Origin: UBA1366 sp047602575
GTDB taxonomy: Bacteria > Bacillota > Clostridia > Oscillospirales > Ruminococcaceae
Reading direction: 5' to 3'
Assembly (NCBI GenBank): GCA_047602575.1
Contig: JASGGY010000003.1
Location: 310,001-374,000, forward strand
Length of the DNA stretch: 64,000 bases
The notes beneath the pieces were generated by a model. It did not search any database. It saw only the letters and a list, made by a program, of their open reading frames with translations, and had not been told where the DNA came from. A program made the position numbers and the translations under genes. Shown one piece after another: positions 58,811-64,000 of this stretch (positions are counted from its first letter, which is position 1; every line of letters begins with the position of its first letter).

Positions 58811-59890
58811 TTAAATATACTCGTCGCGGTTGCAGATCTTCAGGTTTTCAAGCACCTTTTTAATATCTGCCGTGCTGTCCTTTGCACAGATGAGCGTCGC
58901 GTCGTTGGTATCCACAATAACCAGATCCTCGATGCCCACCGTTGCGATCAGCCGGCTGTTGCACTCGATGATGGAATTTTTCGTATTCACCGTAATGACG
59001 TTGCCCGTCACCACGTTGCCAAATTCGTTGCTCTTGCGGATGCGCTCCACCGACAGCCACGAACCGACGTCGTCCCAGCCGAACGCGCCGGGGATGATGT
59101 AGATGTTCTTTGTTTTTTCCAGAACACCATAATCAATGGACTCAGACGGCATTTTCGTAAATTCCGCGCCCATGACGTTCTGATAATTCTCCGTGCCGAT
59201 CGCGTCCCCGATGGCGGTAAGCCCCGTGTAAATCGCCGGCAGATACTCCTCGATCTTGCTCAGAATTGAGGACGCCTTCCACACAAACATACCGCTGTTC
59301 CATAAGTAAAGCTCGTTGGAGAGATACTCCTTCGCCTTGCGCAGCGTGGGCTTCTCCTCAAAGCGTTCCACCTCAAACGCGCGGTTCTGGCGCAGGAAGC
59401 TCTTGTTGGGATTGAATTTCACATAGCCGTAGCTGATCTCCGGATACGTCGGCGGAATGCCCACCGTCGCGAGGTTCTGATCCTTTTCCGCCACGCCGCA
59501 CGCGTCGGTTAAAACGTTGAGGAACATGGTCTGGTATTTGATCAGATGATCCGACGGCAGCGTGATCATCAGCGCGTCGCCGTATTTCTTCTTGATGTGC
59601 ATCGCGCCGAGCCCCACGCAGGGCGCGGTATTGCGCGCAAAAGGCTCGCAGAGGATGTTCTCCCGGGGAATTTCCGGAAGCTGCTCCACGGCGAGGTCGT
59701 AGTATTCCTGATTGGTGACGATGAAAATGTCCTCATACGCCACGATGGATTTGATGCGGGCGACCGTGAGCTGGATCATGGTTTTTCCGTTGTCTGACAG
59801 GCACAGAAACTGCTTTGGCATCGAACGCCGGCTCTTTGGCCAGAAGCGCTCTCCCCTGCCGCCCGCCATGATCAAAGCGGTGATTTTCAT
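58811..59890 (-). CDS. manC: Mannose-1-phosphate guanylyltransferase
   Basis: 359 residues, nucleotidyltransferase fold only (no PMI domain). ALIMAGGRGERFWPKSR signature, MPKQF, CEPFARNTAPCVGLGA, TLPSDHLI, SYGYVKF, EKPTLRKA and AFGWDDVGSW. It makes GDP-mannose, feeding gmd and rmd just downstream. Confidence 0.96.
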   Translation of the reverse strand: MKITALIMAGGRGERFWPKSRRSMPKQFLCLSDNGKTMIQLTVARIKSIVAYEDIFIVTNQEYYDLAVEQLPEIPRENILCEPFARNTAPCVGLGAMHIKKKYGDALMITLPSDHLIKYQTMFLNVLTDACGVAEKDQNLATVGIPPTYPEISYGYVKFNPNKSFLRQNRAFEVERFEEKPTLRKAKEYLSNELYLWNSGMFVWKASSILSKIEEYLPAIYTGLTAIGDAIGTENYQNVMGAEFTKMPSESIDYGVLEKTKNIYIIPGAFGWDDVGSWLSVERIRKSNEFGNVVTGNVITVNTKNSIIECNSRLIATVGIEDLVIVDTNDATLICAKDSTADIKKVLENLKICNRDEYI

Positions 59891-59907
59891 ACTCGAAATT
59901 CCCTTCT

Positions 59908-60333
59908 CTAGGCTTTTCTGTAGGTAATTCGCTTATTAAGAACAAACTGGATTGCCGAAACAAGTACCAGCACGATGAATTTCACGACATATTGATTATC
60001 AATGAATTGCTTGAACAACAAAATAAACAGCGTGCTGATGCCCATGCCGAACAGGCACACCAGCCCGTAGGACGCAAAACGCTTTAAGATCGCATCTGTT
60101 TTTTTGAAATTAAGGAATGTGTTGGTGAAGAATGTAAAGAAAAAGCCGCAGACATTGCCCGCCAAGCTCGCAACCTCAAGCGCCTCAACAGCGCCCGTGT
60201 GCAGCAGCAAAGAGCAGACACCCATATCCAGCAGCGCAGCGGCGCCGCCGAACAAGCCGTAAAGAAAAATGTTGCGCAGCAGATGGTAATTCGGAATTTT
60301 CTCCGGAAGCGTTTCCAGCAAGCGTCGTATCAT
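59908..60333 (-). CDS. GtrA-like membrane protein
   Basis: 141 residues, four membrane helices: FLYGLFGGAAALLDMGVCSLLL, LAGNVCGFFFTFFTNTFLNFKKT, LVCLFGMGISTLFILLFKQF and FIVLVLVSAIQFVLNKRITYRK. GtrA/DPMS-like proteins help flip or use polyprenyl-phosphate sugars made by the GT2 neighbour, whose gene ends 4 bases before this start. Confidence 0.93.
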   Translation of the reverse strand: MIRRLLETLPEKIPNYHLLRNIFLYGLFGGAAALLDMGVCSLLLHTGAVEALEVASLAGNVCGFFFTFFTNTFLNFKKTDAILKRFASYGLVCLFGMGISTLFILLFKQFIDNQYVVKFIVLVLVSAIQFVLNKRITYRKA

Positions 60334-60336
60334 CGG

Positions 60337-61044
60337 CTATTTCCTTCGGAAAATCCGCATACCGGTCAGCGTCACGAGCGTTTTCATATAGCTGAGGATG
60401 AACGGCAGCAGGCGGCGCTTTGACTCGCCGAAAACGCGCCGGCTGAAGCTGATCGGCACTTCGCCGATGTTAAGCTTCTTGCCTTTTTCCATCTGAAGCT
60501 TGAGGAGAACTTCCTCGAGCACATCATAATTGCGGCATTTTAAATGAACTTTTTTCAGCTGTGCGGTGTGATACATCCGGTAATCTGTCGACAGATCCTT
60601 TGCCCGCAGACCCAGACACACGCGAAACGCCGTGTTCAACACAGCAGACATCAGCTGCGAGGACTTCGCGTCGTCGGTCGTTCCGCCCTTGCAATAGCGC
60701 GAACCGATCACAACGTCTTTCCGCTCGTTCACAAACATTCTGTAAATCTCGGGAATCTTCTCCGGCGGATGGCTTCCGTCGCTGTCGAGAATCAGGAATT
60801 TGTCCATTGCCGCATACCGGATACCGGTACGGAACGCGCCCGCAAAGGCAGGTTCTTCCTGATTGATATAGGTCGCACCGAGCTGTTTGCAGACCGCACG
60901 CGTGTTATCCGTGGGTTTTGCCGTGTCAATGACGAGGATCTCAAACTCCTCCCCGCATTGCGCAACGTGCTCACGGATCTGCGGCAGCAGCATTTTTAAG
61001 TTTTCTTCTTCCCGAAAAGCAAGAAGCACAACGCTGATTCCCAC
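60337..61044 (-). CDS. Family 2 glycosyltransferase (polyprenyl-phosphate mannosyltransferase-like)
   Basis: 235 residues. ISVVLLAFREEENLKMLL, EILVIDTAKPTDNTRAV, FRTGIRYAAMDKFLILDSDGSHPPEKIPE with the D-S-D metal motif and VVIGSRYCKGG. Dolichol-phosphate-mannose-synthase-like group; it probably transfers a sugar from GDP- or UDP-sugar to undecaprenyl phosphate. GTG start at 61044 with GAGGT upstream. First gene of the minus-strand sugar operon. Confidence 0.92.
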   Translation of the reverse strand: MGISVVLLAFREEENLKMLLPQIREHVAQCGEEFEILVIDTAKPTDNTRAVCKQLGATYINQEEPAFAGAFRTGIRYAAMDKFLILDSDGSHPPEKIPEIYRMFVNERKDVVIGSRYCKGGTTDDAKSSQLMSAVLNTAFRVCLGLRAKDLSTDYRMYHTAQLKKVHLKCRNYDVLEEVLLKLQMEKGKKLNIGEVPISFSRRVFGESKRRLLPFILSYMKTLVTLTGMRIFRRK

Positions 61045-61376
61045 CTGAATACCTCATTTATCGACAAAGTTTTATTCAAAGCTTTTCCCACTATAGCACA
61101 CCAAACTATTTTTGTCAAGCTTGAATCAAGGCGAAGTAAAATCCAGTTTCTTAATTTTATCTAAATCTGCGAAAAATTTCGTCTTTTTTTACAAACTTGA
61201 TATGATTCGCTCTAAATAATTTGATTATATTGTATATTCTGTCGAATGTTATCGTTCTCATATGTCGGCACTTGTTATAGTTTTTATCTATAGATGACGA
61301 TAGTTAATTGGTATTTGATTATGGAACAATGCTATGCTATAATCGGAATATCAAACAAATTAAGTGAGGGCTTTTT
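61045..61376. other. AT-rich intergenic region between the sugar operon and metE
   Basis: 332 bases with no credible gene. It contains the metE promoter (61315-61343), the short palindrome ATCTATAGAT near 61287 and T-rich tracts. The metE leader is only about 30 nt, too short for an S-box or T-box. Confidence 0.6.
61315..61343 (+). promoter_or_regulatory. Promoter of metE
   Basis: TTGATT (61315-61320), 17-base spacer, TATAAT (61338-61343), 33 bases before the metE ATG. Confidence 0.75.
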
Positions 61377-63686
61377 ATGAAAACATCGGTATCCGGCTTC
61401 CCGCGTGTGGGCGCACACAGGGAATTAAAATTCGCGTCGGAGCGTTATTTCCGCGGCGAATGCATTATTGATGCACTTGCGCAGACCGCCGCCGCACTGC
61501 GAAAATCCAACTGGGAAACGCTTTCCGCAGCGGGGATTGATTTTATCCCGACAAACGATTTTTCCTATTACGACGGCATTCTTGACACCATTGTACTCTT
61601 GGGTGCGCAGCCCGCACGTTACAAGACGCTGGGGCTTGCACCGGCAGACGAATATTTCGCCATGGCGCGTGGCTATCAAGGCAAACAAGGCGATGTGAAA
61701 GCACTGTCGATGAAAAAGTGGTTTAACACCAATTACCACTATATGGTTCCGGAGCTGGAGGACACCACGCAGCTGCGTCTTTCCGGCACAAAGCCCTTTG
61801 CGGAATACAGCGAAGCAAAAGCGCTCGGTTTTGAAACCGTGCCGACCGTGACAGGTGCTTTTACCTTTATCAAACTTGCGCGCACGACCGGCACAAAGCC
61901 AGCCGAAGCGTATGTTCCGGCGCTCATTGACGCGTATCAAGACCTGCTTGCGCGCTTTTCAGCGCTTGGAACGGAATGGGTGGCGTTTGACGAGCAAAGT
62001 CTTGTTATGGATCTGACCGACGCGGACAAAGCACTCTTTCTGACACTCTACCGCGGAATCCTCGCCGCAAAGGGCAGCGTGAACGTTCTGCTGCGCACAA
62101 GCTTCGGCGATGTGCGGGATATTTACACCGACCTCACCGCCCTTGATTTTGACGGCATCGGGCTTGACTTTGTCGAGGGAACGGCTTCCCTCGACTTACT
62201 GAAAGCCCACGGTTTCCCTGCCGGAAAAACCTTATTTGCGGGTGTGGTCAACGGTAAAAACATCTGGAAGAACCGTTACGCCAAGACCCTTTCTCTGCTT
62301 GTGGAACTTCGCGCCGTTGCACCTGATGCGGTGATTTCCACCTCCTGTTCGCTTTTACACGTGCCGTACACGCTTGACAACGAACCGAAACTCGGGTATG
62401 ATAAAAAAGCCCACCTTGCCTTTGCGTATGAAAAGCTCGGGGAGCTTGCCGCGCTGAAAACGCTGGCACAGTCCCCCGATTATACCAAAGAGGATTTGCT
62501 TACCGAAAACGAAGCGCTCTTTACCGGCACGCGAGAAGCGTCCGACGAGGCGGTGCGCGCACGGGTAAACGTGCTGACCGACGCAGATTTTGTGCGCACA
62601 CCGGCATTCGGCGTGCGGGAAACACTTCAGAAAGCAGCGTTCAGACTGCCGCTGCTTCCGACCACAACCATCGGCTCGTTCCCCCAGACCGCAGAGGTGC
62701 GCGCAAACCGCGCTGCATTCCGCAAGGGGATTATTTCCCGGGAAACATACACCGCGTTCAACCGCGCCCGCATTGCCGACTGCGTCAAGCTGCAGGAGGA
62801 TATCGGACTGGATGTGCTTGTTCACGGCGAGTTCGAACGCAACGACATGGTGGAATACTTCGGTGAAAATCTAAACGGCTTCCTGTTTACGGAAGCGGCG
62901 TGGGTGCAGTCCTACGGCACGCGCTGCGTGAAGCCACCGGTTATCTGGGGCGATGTTTCCAGAAGCCGCCCGATGACGGTGGATTATGCCGTTTTTGCGC
63001 AGAGCCTGACGAAAAAGCCCGTCAAAGGAATGCTCACGGGTCCTGTTACCATCCTCAACTGGTCGTTCCCGCGTGAGGATGTTTCGCCGGAAACTTCGGC
63101 GGTGCAGATTGCGCTCGCCATCCGCGACGAGGTGCTTGACCTTGAGGCGAGCGGCATCCGCATCATTCAGGTGGACGAAGCCGCCCTGCGCGAAAAGCTC
63201 CCCCTGCGCCGCAGCGAATGGCACAGCGCCTACCTTGACTGGGCGATCCCCGCATTCCGGCTCGTCCACAGCGGTGTGAAGCCCGAAACGCAGATTCACA
63301 CGCATATGTGCTACAGCGAATTCGCAGACATCATCCGTGACATCGACGACATGGACGCAGACGTGATCACCTTTGAGGCGTCGCGCTCGGATCTGACGAT
63401 TTTAGACGTTCTGGCGGAGAGCAACTTCCGCACCGAAGTAGGGCCGGGCGTGTACGACATTCACTCCCCGCGCATACCGACAACGGATGAAATCACCGCG
63501 GCACTTACTAAAATGCTTGCCAAAATCCCCGCCGAAAAGCTTTGGGTCAACCCCGACTGCGGCTTAAAGACACGCGGCGAAACAGAAACCCTGCCAAGTC
63601 TGCAAAACCTTGTCGCCGCCGCCGAACAGCTCCGCGCTTCCCTGACTTCAACCCTCCTAAACCACACAAAGGATGACTTAATTTAA
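61377..63686 (+). CDS. metE: Cobalamin-independent methionine synthase
   Basis: 769 residues. It transfers the methyl of methyl-tetrahydropteroyl-polyglutamate to homocysteine. N-terminal barrel start SGFPRVGAHRELKFASERY; C-terminal catalytic barrel with TTTIGSFPQTAEVRANR, VHGEFERNDMVEYFGE, GPVTILNWSFPRED and the zinc ligands in HTHMCYSEF and NPDCGLKTR. ATG 61377 follows GAGGG. Two bases before metF, which supplies its methyl donor. Confidence 0.98.
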   Translation: MKTSVSGFPRVGAHRELKFASERYFRGECIIDALAQTAAALRKSNWETLSAAGIDFIPTNDFSYYDGILDTIVLLGAQPARYKTLGLAPADEYFAMARGYQGKQGDVKALSMKKWFNTNYHYMVPELEDTTQLRLSGTKPFAEYSEAKALGFETVPTVTGAFTFIKLARTTGTKPAEAYVPALIDAYQDLLARFSALGTEWVAFDEQSLVMDLTDADKALFLTLYRGILAAKGSVNVLLRTSFGDVRDIYTDLTALDFDGIGLDFVEGTASLDLLKAHGFPAGKTLFAGVVNGKNIWKNRYAKTLSLLVELRAVAPDAVISTSCSLLHVPYTLDNEPKLGYDKKAHLAFAYEKLGELAALKTLAQSPDYTKEDLLTENEALFTGTREASDEAVRARVNVLTDADFVRTPAFGVRETLQKAAFRLPLLPTTTIGSFPQTAEVRANRAAFRKGIISRETYTAFNRARIADCVKLQEDIGLDVLVHGEFERNDMVEYFGENLNGFLFTEAAWVQSYGTRCVKPPVIWGDVSRSRPMTVDYAVFAQSLTKKPVKGMLTGPVTILNWSFPREDVSPETSAVQIALAIRDEVLDLEASGIRIIQVDEAALREKLPLRRSEWHSAYLDWAIPAFRLVHSGVKPETQIHTHMCYSEFADIIRDIDDMDADVITFEASRSDLTILDVLAESNFRTEVGPGVYDIHSPRIPTTDEITAALTKMLAKIPAEKLWVNPDCGLKTRGETETLPSLQNLVAAAEQLRASLTSTLLNHTKDDLI

Positions 63687-63687
63687 T

Positions 63688-64000
63688 ATGAATACCACTT
63701 CTTTATTTTCTGAAAAAACTGTTTTTTCCTTTGAAATCTTTCCCCCGAAACGCACCGCGCCCATCGCGACGGTCTATGAAATGCTCGACGCGCTGCGCGG
63801 GCTTTCGCCGGACTTCATCAGCGTGACCTACGGCGCGGGCGGGGCAAAGGACAAGTATTCCACCGTGGACATCGCCGCGGATGTGAAAAACGTCTACGGC
63901 ATCGAGAGCGTCGCGCATCTGCCCTGCGCGGGGCTGACAAAGGCGCAGGCGGGCGAACTCCTTGACAGCCTTTCCGCGCGCGGGATTGAAAACATCTTAG
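63688..64000 (+). CDS. metF: Methylenetetrahydrofolate reductase, 5' part
   Basis: 104 codons in the window, starting ATG 63688. VFSFEIFPPKRTAPI (with the catalytic Glu of the FEFFPP-type motif), LSPDFISVTYGAGGA and SVAHLPCAGLTKAQ are family-diagnostic. It reduces methylene-THF to methyl-THF for MetE. Immediately behind metE in one operon; continues past the right edge. Confidence 0.95.
   Translation, partial: MNTTSLFSEKTVFSFEIFPPKRTAPIATVYEMLDALRGLSPDFISVTYGAGGAKDKYSTVDIAADVKNVYGIESVAHLPCAGLTKAQAGELLDSLSARGIENIL

Noticed and set aside
57692..59269. 525-codon plus-strand frame opposite gmd and manC
   Set aside because: Antisense shadow spanning several genuine minus-strand genes; composition typical of a reverse-frame artefact.
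61130..61376. SAM riboswitch or T-box before metE
   Set aside because: The promoter -10 box lies about 33 bases before the ATG, leaving a leader too short for either; no S-box or T-box core is seen.

Overview
The window is chromosomal DNA of a moderately GC-rich, endospore-forming Clostridia member, most likely of the Ruminococcaceae/Oscillospiraceae type. This is inferred from a GerA-type germinant receptor operon, the spoIIAA-spoIIAB-sigF operon, spoVS beside ymdB, Clostridia-style glycolytic gene order, MBOAT/DHHW surface-modification genes and near-consensus sigma-A promoters (TTGACA-17-TATAAT). I see no rRNA, tRNA, phage, IS element or CRISPR array.

Layout. 1-8 kb: 5' end of pyk, aroF, an AraC/GyrI regulator, a membrane lipase-like hydrolase, a TetR regulator upstream of a P-type Ca2+-ATPase, and a small zinc-ribbon membrane protein. 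7.8-12 kb: germination operon in the order A-C-D-B. 12-16 kb: pcrA convergent with the germination operon, then an AI-2E family permease. 16-21 kb: minus-strand glycolytic run pgk, two paralogous membrane proteins, tpiA, gpmI. 21-26 kb: degV, trmL, pdxK (behind a 159-nt palindromic leader), a small protein, and a PadR-DUF1700-DUF4097-PspC envelope module with a clear operator. 26-32 kb: FMN-binding protein, two AraC regulators, ABC-F ATPase and an amidase. 32-36 kb: a pyrB with a PyrI-like zinc domain, then an MBOAT/DHHW pair and an AT-rich lipoprotein. 37-44 kb: patatin, small conserved proteins, metallophosphoesterase, uvrC, folC and a CotS-like kinase. 44-48 kb: spoIIA operon and a repeat-rich surface protein. 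48-53 kb: an ACP-FkbH-DHHW-MBOAT operon. 53-61 kb: spoVS, ymdB and a GDP-deoxyhexose/glycosyltransferase operon. 61-64 kb: metE and the start of metF.

The most interesting signal is a leader element present twice, upstream of spoIIAA (44146-44243, +) and upstream of an AraC regulator (27267-27358, -). Each copy has a 19-21 codon upstream ORF with its own ribosome binding site, ending in the apical loop of a two-helix hairpin whose bulge carries a GGAG sequence just ahead of the downstream gene. The two copies differ mostly at positions that keep the helices paired, including one double compensatory change. I do not recognise it as a known RNA class.

Other points: a possible ACP-dependent system that decorates a surface polymer (FkbH plus ACP plus MBOAT plus DHHW); the fused PyrB zinc domain; and four apparent +1 single-base frameshifts (padR, one araC, two in uvrC). 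The shared type of the frameshifts suggests sequence errors at least as much as real decay.
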